Origin: Asparagopsis taxiformis
Taxonomy: Eukaryota; Rhodophyta; Florideophyceae; Bonnemaisoniales; Bonnemaisoniaceae
NCBI GenBank assembly: GCA_030407315.1
Contig: JALQPE010002205.1
Span: forward strand, 1 to 64,000
Direction: 5' to 3'
Length of the DNA stretch: 64,000 nucleotides
Made by a program: the position numbers and the translations under genes. Under the pieces are notes generated by a model that was not told where the DNA came from, made no database searches, and saw nothing but the letters and a program-made list of their open reading frames with translations. Shown here piece after piece: positions 1 through 9,629 of the stretch; the first letter of the stretch is position 1, and every line of letters starts with the position of its first letter.

Positions 1-1290
1 AACAGGATAAGCAAAAATAGAGAATATTCCATGGAAAATGCCGTATTGTACAGTAGAACTAGTCACCATATTTTAGCGGAACGCCCATCCCCAACGTTTG
101 GATAAGGCCCATCGAAAAAAATGTAAAAAATCATGGGCTGAGACCAGCACGGCGATTTTGTTTTACAGTAGGCAGGAACCAAGCAGAACTATGGTGTGGC
201 CGTGAGGTGATGGCTGAACCATGTACGGAAGGACACGTAGGGATGGAAATGAACCACGTCCATATATGAGCAGGACGGCGGGTTGACTAGAACGGGCCAA
301 GTCACGCAGGCACGGACTGTTGGAATGGAACCAGTACTGTATATGGGTATAGTTAGATATGGGGTGCACCGTGACTGCGATATGTGGTGGAAGGTGCAGA
401 GCGATTCGTAGAAATAAACTATAAAATATAATGGGCACACCGTGACGGTCCGGTGTCTGAAACCAGGCGTAAGCAGCACTCGCTGAATGGACGGTGACCA
501 AAGTATGATTATTGTATTCATTGGAATAATTCCAGAGTAGGTGACTTTTTGCTTATGGGACGTGACCAAGCTGACTTGTGGAACTGGCCAAACGATAATC
601 TGGAAAGGGACCATTGACTGGGCATGTACGGCCCAAGGCAAAGCGCGGTTAGTTTCCAAACTACAGTACTGTGTAAAGCCCGGATATATTCTATTATAAC
701 ACCTGCTCGTGACACTGGTATTATTCCACCGTGGAGCACTGTAATGGGTACGGTTCACTTCCACTGGATGTAGTGGTTGTACCGTCGGGTGGGCGTGGAC
801 CATGTCCACTGGGTAGAGTAGTTGTACCGTCGGGTGGGCGTGGACCATGTCCACTGGGTAGAGTGGTTGCACCGGTGGGCGCTCTGGGTAGAAACTGAAA
901 GGTAGAACGGGCGGCACATCGCACTTTTGCGGAGAAACTGCAGGACGGATAGGTCTGACTGAAACGATATCTAGGTAGAATGGAAATCGGCATAGGGACA
1001 ATGAATTAGACTAGGTTGCAGCCAGTAGCGGGTACGCAAGATTTACGATATAGTGTAGTGGATATGGAATAGGTAAATGGGCAGCTAACGCCAAAAGTTT
1101 AACGACATGAAGATCATCTGTACACTGCACTACGGAACTATGAACTATGCCACCATGGCAGATACTAAACGGCAAAACACTAGCTCTACATAAAGTAACT
1201 ACAAATACATATAGGCATGAAAAGAGAGATGAGGGGAAGCCAGAAATTTCTGTTGGCACCTGGAAGGAAAAGAATAGATGAATCAATGGT
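1..1290. repeat. Repetitive non-coding stretch resembling the tail of the retroelement at 21-24.6 kb
   Basis: No convincing gene is seen. The first bases (ACAGGATAAGCAA) repeat the stop-codon context at the end of the integrase frame at 21663-21676, in opposite orientation. Further in, short shared blocks (GGGTATA, GCACCGTGAC, TGGTGGAA) occur in the same order around 340-400 and, inverted, around 21470-21530. The reading that this is the 3' tail of a second, diverged plus-strand copy of that retroelement rests on weak similarity. The small frames here are probably chance. Confidence 0.35.
771..890. repeat. 45-bp tandem repeat, about 2.5 copies
   Basis: The motif starting GTTGTACCGTCGGGTGGGCG recurs at 776 and 821 and, diverged and shortened, at 866. 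The spacing is 45 bp and there are no spacers. It lies in the retroelement-tail-like stretch. Confidence 0.8.
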
Positions 1291-1480
1291 TAGTGCTAGG
1301 AATGTAACTTCATCAACGCTAGAAGCATGGTTAGAAGCGAGAGAACATACCGTTGATAGTGGAGCCAGAGCTTGAGTAAGCGGATTGTAGAGAACCCAGA
1401 AACTTCTGCTGGCACATAGAGATGGAAAGAAGTGGATGACACAGTGGTTAGTGCTGGAAACGGTATGCCAAAAGCTCGAT
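1240..1480. repeat. Degenerate ~150-bp duplication
   Basis: Two related segments begin near 1243 and 1396. Both carry AGAAA(T/C)TTCTG(T/C)TGGCAC followed by GTGG/ATGGTTAGTGCT-like blocks. No gene is recognised. The remaining sequence to about 1640 shows nothing else. Confidence 0.5.
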
Positions 1481-1641
1481 TAGAAGTGAGAAAACGTAGT
1501 AATGACAGTAGCCCTGGAGAAAGACGAAACAGAAAGTAGGAAAGGCAGAAAAGTATGTTAGCAGAAGAACAACGAAGAACCGCAGAAAAAGAGAATGGGA
1601 GGAATGGCTAAAAGACTAAATGAGCAGGAAAACCTTATCGT

Positions 1642-1706
1642 AGGATGGAGGCGGCGGGGCACAATCACATCCGTAGGGATGTGATTGCACTCCGCCGCCC
1701 CATCCT
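1642..1706. repeat. GC-rich hairpin
   Basis: Arms of about 31 bases (1642-1672 and 1677-1706) pair with a few mismatches around a GTAG loop. The left arm begins AGGATGG and the right arm ends CCATCCT. Confidence 0.75.
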
Positions 1707-1925
1707 GCGTAGGTGGTGTGCTCCGAGCGACAGGTGCTGGCGATGTTGCCCGGCGTGACGCAAGGCTTAAATACTGCTGCAGAGTGAGCCCAGAGGTCGC
1801 GTATTTCACTTGCGTAGTGAGAAAGCGCGCGCTTTTTCGTACTGACAAATCAGAAACAAATCATCGATGATCTATGAACACGTCATGGACACGTCATGGA
1901 CTCGAGATGGACTCGTCATGAATAC

Positions 1926-1965
1926 GTAATGAAATAGAACACTAGGTAGTGTTCTATTTCATTAC
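1926..1965. repeat. Perfect 40-bp palindrome
   Basis: Arms of 19 bp (GTAATGAAATAGAACACTA and its complement) flank a GG. It is preceded by short repeats of the type CACGTCATGGA at 1878-1920. It is unrelated in sequence to the two hairpin families further right. Confidence 0.85.
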
Positions 1966-2050
1966 AGCTGGCGTGAGCTGCACGCTTGTGAGCGGAAACG
2001 TGTATTGCAGGCTGAGGAGCCAATGATGAAAAATTAGAAAAAATGACTAG

Positions 2051-2111
2051 TTACTGCAGTAAAAAGTGATCTAGGAAGATGCATTTGGTAGATCAGTTTT
2101 TACTGCAGTAA
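2051..2111. repeat. Stand-alone copy of hairpin family B
   Basis: An inverted repeat that begins and ends with TTACTGCAGTAA, with GATCTA/TAGATC inside the arms. Close relatives lie inside family A hairpins at 7364-7478, 16263-16384 and 16774-16897. This is the only copy not embedded in family A. The flanking 2112-2560 stretch shows no gene. Confidence 0.8.
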
Positions 2112-2560
2112 AAGAAACCTAAATTGTACTTTAATTTTATTGTGGTACGTTCCGCCCTGAGGAAGCTGGTTCAGGCTTGAGGCAGTTCAAGGAATGGATA
2201 AGCTCTGGAAGAAGCATGAATGGTATAGACGAGGAATTAGAGATGGTTACATAAAATATAACATAGTGTCTGACAGTTTTTGGGACAAGGGACATAAGTA
2301 TGGCCAATGTCAAGGTGGATGTATGTGACGGAAAGGCTACAATATGAGGAAGTTTGTTTACGGGAAGTAATATGGTAGAAAAGCTTATGTACTAGACCCT
2401 AGAGTATCATGCAGTCCTTGGCGGATATCCATCTTCTCTTGCAAAGATAGAGAAGGAACCACCATCCATAAACGAAGGACCTCCATGCGTAATTCCTCCA
2501 TTCGAAGTGCCTTGCTCCACAGAACATAATGAAGGGCTACAATTGTGGAGGAGACCAACC

Positions 2561-5500
2561 TTACGAACCCCTGAAGTGAGAGGGAGAAACCAGGAGCCGG
2601 AATCGGTGTTCGGAGCAAACGTAGTGGGGGACGACTTCTGCTTGATAACTGGAAGAACAATAGCGTGTGGTGGAGACAGTTTTCCTGGTGAGATTCGTGT
2701 ATGCAAACGTTTCCGGTGAAGCAATGTTTCCATCAATAGTCAGGTCAAACACGGTGGTAACAGCCCAAAAAGAAGGCGAACAGGTCTTCTGTAGAATTCT
2801 AGAAGACGGGGAAGCTGAGTAGCAAGCTTGTACTACACAGCCAGAAGCTATTTCTTGTGGCTTTGAAAAGTCCCGAGACGCAGCAGAGGGCGAAGCTGCA
2901 CAGGCAGGGTGGGCAGAACTGAGACGTGCTCCCTTGCATGGTTTTCCACGAAGCATGACTGCATCCGAATTCTGCCCACAGGAAAAATCCTGCTGTGGTA
3001 ATGAAGAGGGAACTCCTGTCCACGAGTAATATGAATATGGAGAAGAGAAGAATGGTAAAGAAGACCTATTCAAATGTTCGAGAAGAGGTTCTTGACAGAG
3101 GTCATGCAGCGTACTAGCCGGGAGGTTCTCCATGGATTTACAGTGCTCCCGTCCGAATAGAACACGAAGGAGAAACCGTTTAGAACGTTGTCTCTCCACA
3201 GATGCTGGAGTAGAATTGGAGAAACTTTTCAAAGCAAGATGGAGGCTTCCTTTCCAATAGTTTCCGAGTGCCGCTAACATAGCATCCAACTGTCTGTCAG
3301 CACCTCCGGAATGCTCTAGACCTCGTTTCATTTGTTGATGTGTTGCTTCGAATGATAGCTCAGCTACCTGGCGAGCGTGTCCGAGCAGAGGAACAGTGTG
3401 TTCAAATGCCTCAATGAGACGGTGCAAGTTTGGCTTATTGTCAAGAATCTTCCTTGCCCGGAATCCAGCAGTCTTGTTTTCCATCTCAATGTGGTCATTA
3501 TCATTCGTTACTATACCTTCTGTCTGCATCTTCCGTTTCTTCGAGACCGCTGTGCTCCGCTGTCTGGTAGGAACAGTCTTGAGCAGGTCATCCACTAGAG
3601 TAGCATATTCTTTCGATAGCTGCTGCAGACGACGGAGACCGTTGTGCGCAGAATTCCCTGTAGCTCTCTGTACTGCCTCAGAACCGTCGATATTTTTTCG
3701 TGGTAGGAAGTATGTAGCTGCAGATATAGAGGACAGGAGACGAACAAGTTCTAGGGACAGATGGCGTTGCTCTTCAGAAGCCTGGAGTGACCTTGAACCG
3801 CTACCTTCGGATGACCTTGTAGTCTGCGATTGGAATTTCAGAGAAGACCTGAAGCAGTGTTCGGCGACGAGGAGAACTGCAAATCTGTCCGAGATTCCCA
3901 TTGTATGAGTTTCACCTGCGTTGAAGTTATATATCCTGTTCTGATTTGCGAGGCCCAATACACGGAGGGCATCCACCATGAACCTGTCGGCCAGCCTTCT
4001 CACACCATCATTAGGCAAGCTTGAAAAAGCATTGTCCAGAGCATCCTTTGCCAGTCCATGGAGGAGATGGTCAATTCCAACAAACGTCGAACGGTATGGG
4101 TCCAGAATAGCAGGCACGACAGGGATTCGTAGACCATCGTTTCCGAGTGGTGTCCCGGTTGGAACCAGCCCTTTGGACCTAGCTTCATGAAGTAGTCTTT
4201 CAATGAGATGCAATGGAGTGTCTGTGATATTTTGCACTGTTCTCAAACCCAGATACTTCAAGATGTTTGCAGAACTTTCCGATGACTGAACAGCAGCTGT
4301 TCGCTCGGATGTGCGAAAGTGTGTATCAGAGCTCGAATGTAAACGGGTGTCGTAGCCAAACTGCGAGTTCTTCCCATATTTCCCCCCTCTTACAAAGAAA
4401 CACAAATGGCATGGGCAGTCTGCGTTGTGCCCCATGACATCCAGCACATGAGAACAGGCAGGATAATCCGATACGAAACCAATAAAGTCCAGGAAAATTA
4501 GACATTCATTGCCGTCTGGATCGACATCACGAAACCCCGACGTACATCCTTGAATAATGTCTCTAGAGATATGTCGAAGGATATGGTTTGTACTAACACC
4601 AGGACCTGTGACACCGATAACGCGCACAGCAGAACTGTTCCGGCGACAGTCCAGCGGAAGACCCATTGGGAGCATATAGCATCCTCCAGCACTCCCTTTC
4701 TTACCAGAGGCTTCATTGAAGTCATCGCAGTATAAAAGAAATGGATAGACGTAGTATGTGGTACCGCAGCTGAGAACCCCACGGAGATGTGTAGGATGAA
4801 AGGGGCTGGGGCTCGTGCCTGGTTTCAATAACTTGACATTATTGATTGCACGAGTTCCGCCGACAACTTTGTAATGCCCTTCAGAGTTGACGAGAAAGAG
4901 CAGTTTTTGTGATGGGCCTGGCGGTCCGGGAGAGCTGACGACAAGCCCAATGAAGAACTGTATACCACAATTTTGAGTAGGGTTACACTCAGGACTGGGT
5001 GATAAAACTGTCAGGTGATCACCCGGCCGAGCATATTCCCGGAACGACTCTTTCTGAAGGATGAAGGCGGACCCATATGAATGCGGGGAGACCGAAAGCC
5101 TACTATGAAATGTGGCACCGGAGTTTATCCATGAAGAAGATGTGATAGCTTTGAACGACTCATGGCTGGAAGATAGTGATTCATGTTGGAAAAGGGAACT
5201 GAGAGTAGGATCTAGAGAAGAGGCGTGCTGCCCTGATGTGACATGCAGTTCCACAATACTACCACCGAAAGCAGAAACGGGAAAGCCGTCTTTTACCGCC
5301 TCCGCCCTCATCGTGTAGTTTTGTCCTTTTAAGGAGTACTCTCTGAATTTTCCTAGCTTCGACTTGCACACGTTACCATGTAAACTTAGTATGTCATCCG
5401 AGTCGGAAGCATCCAATTGTGTGTTATCACGCCACGCAAGGTCGAATATATGTGGTGCAGTAATGTCTGCTCGTGCATATTCGCTTGGTGGAACGATAAG

Positions 5501-6454
5501 TACAGGTGCTGATTGACTAGCTTTGTTTTGTTCGACCTTGCTTCTTCGTAGAATTGCAGAAGAGGCAACACGAGCTGCACTACGCTCTGCGTTTACAGGG
5601 AAGTATACGGTTTCCGAACGTAACCATGCGTTGAAGAACAGCCACGGTCTTACCTTCCGCATAATTGTCGAATAATGGGGTAGACTTCGCTGAACGTGTT
5701 TGTTCGTGGAACCTTGTCTAGCGAAATCGAACAACACGCGATCTTCCTGAAGGTTTGCTGCGGTGCATTTCGTCGACCCTGTCAGTTTGGCGACAGCGTA
5801 CAACGTTGTCCATTCTGTCATGTAATTGCGAGCTTTGTCTGGATTGGACGTGTTCATGATAAAGGGAGAAGAGATTAGGAGCTTCGCTTCTGCCTCCTCC
5901 TGTAGAAACAGGTCGTTGTCATCCGAATCGGAGTCGTTTGTTGCGGTGACGTTCTCATGATGGTCGGAAGCAGCGGGATGGCACAGTTTAGGAACTGTCG
6001 CAGCAGAAGTGACGGGGTCTCTGCCGGAGGATAGTACAATATCATCGTCGCTAGGAGTAATACAAGCTTTTTGAACTTCTGGAACAATTGTTCCAGAAGT
6101 ATACTTGAGTATATTGTTCTGCTGCCCACTATTGGCGTACGTCAAAGGGAGGGTGGTATCCACAGAATTGCTCCCAGGTCTGAAGATATCCTGTGAAGGC
6201 GAGGAAGGGAGGACTGGATCTGGATCTGGGGTCTGCGAATTGGTAGCTATGGGAGCATGGGGAGGGTTCGAAGTGCTACCATACTCTGTTGCCGGGCGAG
6301 GATGATGGGTTTCTGGTGTATTGCAGTCCATTTCCTGAACGGCAAAAGGATTTGAGACTGTTCTGGATGTCGAGCGTCTAGTCCGATTGCGGACAGGGGC
6401 TACATAGTTGAAACGGAGCCTCGGGCCATTCCTAGACTTTCTCGGTCTAGCCAT
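2561..6454 (-). CDS. Large transposase-like protein (tentative DDE type, Tnp2/KDZ-like)
   Basis: An uninterrupted frame of 1,297 codons. The first in-frame ATG is at 6454; the frame is also open upstream but only from a TTG. The N-terminal ~190 residues are polar and low in complexity. The central part (residues ~575-690) has CDDFNEASGKKGSAGG, a conserved-looking stretch of glycines and aromatics, then GHNADCPCHLC. That order (acidic residues, then GH-x(4)-C-x-C-x2-C) resembles transposases of the Tnp2/CACTA and KDZ groups as I know them. FEATHQQMKRG near residue 1035 could hold the last catalytic glutamate. A lysine/arginine-rich KKRKM segment may be a nuclear signal. The C-terminal ~170 residues are serine-rich and may be junk read-through. 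It is divergent from the ParB-like gene, with 1.48 kb of hairpins between them. Family assignment is inference; catalytic residues are not proven. Confidence 0.5.
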   Translation of the reverse strand: MARPRKSRNGPRLRFNYVAPVRNRTRRSTSRTVSNPFAVQEMDCNTPETHHPRPATEYGSTSNPPHAPIATNSQTPDPDPVLPSSPSQDIFRPGSNSVDTTLPLTYANSGQQNNILKYTSGTIVPEVQKACITPSDDDIVLSSGRDPVTSAATVPKLCHPAASDHHENVTATNDSDSDDNDLFLQEEAEAKLLISSPFIMNTSNPDKARNYMTEWTTLYAVAKLTGSTKCTAANLQEDRVLFDFARQGSTNKHVQRSLPHYSTIMRKVRPWLFFNAWLRSETVYFPVNAERSAARVASSAILRRSKVEQNKASQSAPVLIVPPSEYARADITAPHIFDLAWRDNTQLDASDSDDILSLHGNVCKSKLGKFREYSLKGQNYTMRAEAVKDGFPVSAFGGSIVELHVTSGQHASSLDPTLSSLFQHESLSSSHESFKAITSSSWINSGATFHSRLSVSPHSYGSAFILQKESFREYARPGDHLTVLSPSPECNPTQNCGIQFFIGLVVSSPGPPGPSQKLLFLVNSEGHYKVVGGTRAINNVKLLKPGTSPSPFHPTHLRGVLSCGTTYYVYPFLLYCDDFNEASGKKGSAGGCYMLPMGLPLDCRRNSSAVRVIGVTGPGVSTNHILRHISRDIIQGCTSGFRDVDPDGNECLIFLDFIGFVSDYPACSHVLDVMGHNADCPCHLCFFVRGGKYGKNSQFGYDTRLHSSSDTHFRTSERTAAVQSSESSANILKYLGLRTVQNITDTPLHLIERLLHEARSKGLVPTGTPLGNDGLRIPVVPAILDPYRSTFVGIDHLLHGLAKDALDNAFSSLPNDGVRRLADRFMVDALRVLGLANQNRIYNFNAGETHTMGISDRFAVLLVAEHCFRSSLKFQSQTTRSSEGSGSRSLQASEEQRHLSLELVRLLSSISAATYFLPRKNIDGSEAVQRATGNSAHNGLRRLQQLSKEYATLVDDLLKTVPTRQRSTAVSKKRKMQTEGIVTNDNDHIEMENKTAGFRARKILDNKPNLHRLIEAFEHTVPLLGHARQVAELSFEATHQQMKRGLEHSGGADRQLDAMLAALGNYWKGSLHLALKSFSNSTPASVERQRSKRFLLRVLFGREHCKSMENLPASTLHDLCQEPLLEHLNRSSLPFFSSPYSYYSWTGVPSSLPQQDFSCGQNSDAVMLRGKPCKGARLSSAHPACAASPSAASRDFSKPQEIASGCVVQACYSASPSSRILQKTCSPSFWAVTTVFDLTIDGNIASPETFAYTNLTRKTVSTTRYCSSSYQAEVVPHYVCSEHRFRLLVSPSHFRGS

Positions 6455-6733
6455 ATCTCGATAACCTGGATTGAGGTAGCACCTAGGTGCAAACAGCTGT
6501 TTGGAAGGGAGGGAAACGCTGTACGCCTCTATATTATGAGGATACAAATCTCTATAGTCTATCAATCTGTAGAAGAACGAAATTGGAAGGGGAGATCTCA
6601 GAGCTGACCGTTACAGTCGTTGCAGAGAACATGTTCTCTATTTCCATGGAAGCCAGGAAATAGTGCAAAGTACTGATGAGTATACATGAAGACTGAAAAC
6701 TTCAAAGAATGACATAGTTTTTACCAGAATCGT

Positions 6734-6864
6734 AATTCATCCTATAGTGTTTACTTAGCAAGAAACACTGTCAAGTAGTGAAGGAGATGCCTCTCCTTCA
6801 CTACTCGACAGTGTTTCTTGCAGCTTCGCAACTGCAGACAGAGCACTCAGTGCAAACACTATAC
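6734..6864. repeat. Long cruciform-forming inverted repeat
   Basis: An inner stem of 29 bp (6759-6787 with 6792-6820, one mismatch) closes a TGCC loop. An outer pair TATAGTGTTT/AAACACTATA lies at 6734-6743 and 6855-6864. It sits between the starts of the transposase-like and ParB-like genes. Confidence 0.85.
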
Positions 6865-6899
6865 TCCATGGAGTGGCACGGAGAAGTTCCAGACTAGTC

Positions 6900-7395
6900 T
6901 AAAATTTGGTAATTTTTTTGGGCCCAAAATTACCAAATTTTATGCCCACTCGTAGTGACCGTATGGCTCGTACACCGTCCTGCTTGTGTCCCGTCCATAT
7001 TCCATGAAACACTCACCACCACGAGTAAGCACCACGTGGGCAGCACCTTCTAGCTTTTTTTTTTTTTCGGTTTTGCAATTAAGTTTATCGCTATTGGCGC
7101 ACAACTGTCTGGATGCATCACGCTGAATAGATGTTCAAGATTGTATGGGAGAGAAAGTAGACGGACAAGATGCACGTCATGGTAATACCGGTTCGGTTTG
7201 AACAGGCTGCAATGCGCCGTCAATGTTCGTCAACAACCATCCAGCGAAGACGGTAGCATTTGGAATGTTTAGAAACATCAGTAAAGCATGGAAGCATGAA
7301 CTTGACGTAGCCTGGGGCAGGAGCGGTTGTCCAAATCTGGAACAGGTGGGCGCCGGACGGGTCTAAAATTGGAATTTTTTGGGTCAAAAATTACT
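6900..7395 (+). repeat. ~500-bp repeat, left copy of an inverted pair, bounded by palindromes
   Basis: This sequence recurs, inverted and diverged, at 11726-12225. Both copies start and end with the family A palindrome (TAAAATTTGGTAATTTTT and its complement; here 6900-6942 and part of 7364-7478). Shared internal blocks include the GGTAATACCGGTTCGGTTTG region (7170-7200) and the AGCACCACGTGGGCAGCACC region (7030-7050). A T-run at 7053-7066 is missing from the right copy. No coding frame is convincing. It resembles a short non-autonomous element with palindromic ends. Confidence 0.8.
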
Positions 7396-7478
7396 GCAGT
7401 AAAAATGATCTAGCAAAGTGCACTGGCTAGATCAGTTTTACTGCAGTAATTTTTGTGCCCAAAAAATTACCAAATTTC
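7364..7478. repeat. Nested hairpin: family B inside family A
   Basis: Outer arms TAAAATTGG...CCAAATTT enclose a B-type hairpin bounded by TTACTGCAGTAA on both sides. The A palindrome appears split exactly at its TTAC/GTAA, with that tetranucleotide present on both sides of B, as expected for insertion with a short target duplication. Confidence 0.75.
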
Positions 7479-7689
7479 ACGCCCCTTCTTGTACTCTCTT
7501 CACGACTGTTCATTGGGTACTGATTGATTTGAACGCAACCGGTGAGTCTTTTGGCGCGTGGGCGCGAATTTATTCGCACCCCTTCAGTTAACCTTCCAAA
7601 CGTTACGTCTACACGATTTCCTGTCACTCTCCTCTGCTACTCATCTACTACTCCTTGTAGTACTCCAGCACCTCAAAGGCAATTCAGAT

Positions 7690-7935
7690 CGTGCATCTCC
7701 CTGCTTCAGCCCAACTCCCCCTGCTTTCCAAGCTTCGCTCTTCGCATCTCTCTCTGCTTCTCCCGCTTTGCATCCATCTGTCTCCCCACAGTGACAGTGT
7801 CCCATCCCTCTCTCTCTCTCTTCAATCCTTGCTCTCCCGTGCCCTCTCTTTCTCTTCACTCCCTGCCCTTTTCGTGCCCACTTCACCTCTATACACCGTT
7901 CAGAGTTCAAGAGCTTGTTTATCCCACCCACAAAC
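7690..7935 (+). promoter_or_regulatory. Pyrimidine-rich leader of the ParB-like gene
   Basis: About 240 bases of almost pure C/T on the plus strand directly precede the ParB-like ATG. Shorter CT-rich leaders precede the genes at 12603 and 17193. I did not find a clear TATA box. A role as promoter or 5' untranslated leader is inference. Confidence 0.4.
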
Positions 7936-9618
7936 ATGTTTCATCGTCAACGCTCTCGTCTCGCAGCTGCATCTTCCCGCGCTCCAGCTCGGGAGCTGAC
8001 AGTCCCCGCGATGCCCCGGGCTGGTAGCACGCTTGCGAACTACGAGTTCCGGCAGATGACACTTCCGATTGCGGACATTCATGTCACGGAAGAAACATCG
8101 CGCGAGGTTGATGAGTCGCATGTAGATGTGTTGTTTCAGAAGATGGTTCTTGAAGGCTTTCAGACCTCTTCCGTGGGCTCCGTGACTGTCGTTGGTCTAG
8201 CCCACGAGTCCGACGAAACACGCTTCTACATCGCGGATGGTCTCCATCGTCGTGGCGCTCTTGTCCGAGCCAAAGCGGAAGGAGTTGAACGTCTGGCTTC
8301 TATTGTGGACAGCGTTCCTGTTCAGGAAGCGTTCAGGCCAGATGGACAAGCCATGACGATGGAAGACGTGCTCTACCTGAGTCAGCGGCTGAACGAACTG
8401 GTGCACACGGTTTTACCGACCACCATCCGCGACCGTATTCATGCTATCATCAGCATATACAACTGCAACTTGAAGTACGCGAAGGAAGGGGAAAGGAAAC
8501 TCTCCAGTATGACAGCTTCGCAGCTGTGCAACTGGTTCTTCCAGCGTCACTTCAGTGGCATACTCAGGAAGAGTACGGTGACGTCTATCGTCAATGTGGC
8601 TCTGAACATGAGACGTTCACCACGCACGTACGAGGCGTACAAGATGGCCTCTGGTAGGAAGGAAAATGAGGTTGGAATCAGCCTTCTAGTGCTGAAGGAC
8701 ACCGCGTTCACAAAGGCTGAGGACCGTGCCAGTGAGCTGATGGTTAGGTGCATTCACTACCGCTCTGTGAAATTGCTCCAGTCCTTTGGTCGCATCCCAG
8801 GTCTCCAGCTCAGGGTGTATCTCAATTACATCAGAGATTTCTACCTGGTAATCCGTGAAGTCGCACCCAAGGTTGGGATGACTACGGACGAGCTGGCAGA
8901 CCTGGAGGACCTCGAACCGGATGGAACGGACATGATCCCGACCTGGAAATCCGTGTTCAAGCGCATGGTTCAATATGAAGAAGAACCTGTGCCAAAACAG
9001 GAGAAGAACCACGAGCGTCGCCGAGAAGATTTCCGAACCGTCATCCTGCAACGTTTCAACATTGCACCGGATCGTGAGACTCCGCCCCCTCCTCCCGGAG
9101 CATCTGGCGATGCAGTGCTTGCCACTGCGGCCAGTCAAGGCGCAAAAGATGTGGGGAAGGAGAGCGAGAAAGCGGCAGAGAGCGTTCCTGCTCCTGCCCC
9201 TGTGGCATCAGCCACTCCTCCGAAGTCACCATCACAGGTGACTCGGCAGGCTCGCTCTCCGACCCAATTCGGGGAGAATATCATGGAACCTCTCCCCGTT
9301 CCCCTTCCCTCACAACCCCTTCCTGAGGACGAAATCAATCCGATGGACATTTCTCCTCCTGACTCCCAAGCCAAGCCGGACTCAACAGCCCGCGCCCCTT
9401 CCCCCTCGAAGCCCAACTCTCCTCCCCCTTCCCTCCAAACCCAACTCTCCTCCCCCTCCCCCTCCCCCTCACAACCCGACTCACCCCCCCCCTCCCCCAT
9501 GGCCGTCTCCCCACCCACGTCTGCTCCTGTTCCCGACTCTGCTATCGCCACGGAACAGCAGAACCCCGAAACCTCGGTTGAAGCTTCTCAACCGCAGGGG
9601 GTGGTGGGGGGACAGTAG
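7936..9618 (+). CDS. ParB-like domain protein with proline-rich tail
   Basis: A 560-residue frame from the ATG at 7936; the frame upstream is open only from a TTG. Residues ~40-120 look like a ParB/Srx-type fold: a strand LPIADIHV, a helix with LFQKMVLEGF, then YIADGLHRRGAL at 99-109, matching the DG-x-HR nucleotide-binding motif of ParB-like domains. Residues ~130-330 are predicted helical without a family I recognise. Residues ~385-545 are a proline/serine-rich linker. ParB-like domains bind or hydrolyse nucleotides and often act on specific DNA sites; which activity applies here is unknown. The frame ends right after a G-run that could shift ribosomes into the dioxygenase frame, so the product may be the N-terminal half of a fusion. 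It lies between the two inverted ~500-bp repeats. Confidence 0.7.
   Translation: MFHRQRSRLAAASSRAPARELTVPAMPRAGSTLANYEFRQMTLPIADIHVTEETSREVDESHVDVLFQKMVLEGFQTSSVGSVTVVGLAHESDETRFYIADGLHRRGALVRAKAEGVERLASIVDSVPVQEAFRPDGQAMTMEDVLYLSQRLNELVHTVLPTTIRDRIHAIISIYNCNLKYAKEGERKLSSMTASQLCNWFFQRHFSGILRKSTVTSIVNVALNMRRSPRTYEAYKMASGRKENEVGISLLVLKDTAFTKAEDRASELMVRCIHYRSVKLLQSFGRIPGLQLRVYLNYIRDFYLVIREVAPKVGMTTDELADLEDLEPDGTDMIPTWKSVFKRMVQYEEEPVPKQEKNHERRREDFRTVILQRFNIAPDRETPPPPPGASGDAVLATAASQGAKDVGKESEKAAESVPAPAPVASATPPKSPSQVTRQARSPTQFGENIMEPLPVPLPSQPLPEDEINPMDISPPDSQAKPDSTARAPSPSKPNSPPPSLQTQLSSPSPSPSQPDSPPPSPMAVSPPTSAPVPDSAIATEQQNPETSVEASQPQGVVGGQ
9606..9612 (+). other. Candidate -1 ribosomal frameshift site (GGGGGGA)
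   Basis: In the ParB-like frame this heptamer reads G GGG GGA, followed by CAG and the TAG stop at 9616-9618. A one-base backward slip gives GGG GGG ACA GTA GTT and enters the dioxygenase frame with no stop. It fits the X XXY YYZ pattern of known shift sites in the right phase. A downstream stimulatory structure was not tested, and a sequence error in the G-run or a short intron would look the same. Confidence 0.4.
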
Positions 9619-9629
9619 TTTCACGCTCT

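Noticed and set aside
771..890. Regular repeats considered as a CRISPR array
   Set aside because: The 45-bp units are contiguous tandem copies without unique spacers, in eukaryotic DNA.
163..1286. Several overlapping minus-strand frames at the left edge
   Set aside because: They are short, overlapping and repeat-driven, with no recognisable domain.
6455..6565. 37-residue N-terminal extension of the transposase-like gene
   Set aside because: It begins with TTG; the first ATG is at 6454 and is followed by a plausible basic N-terminus.
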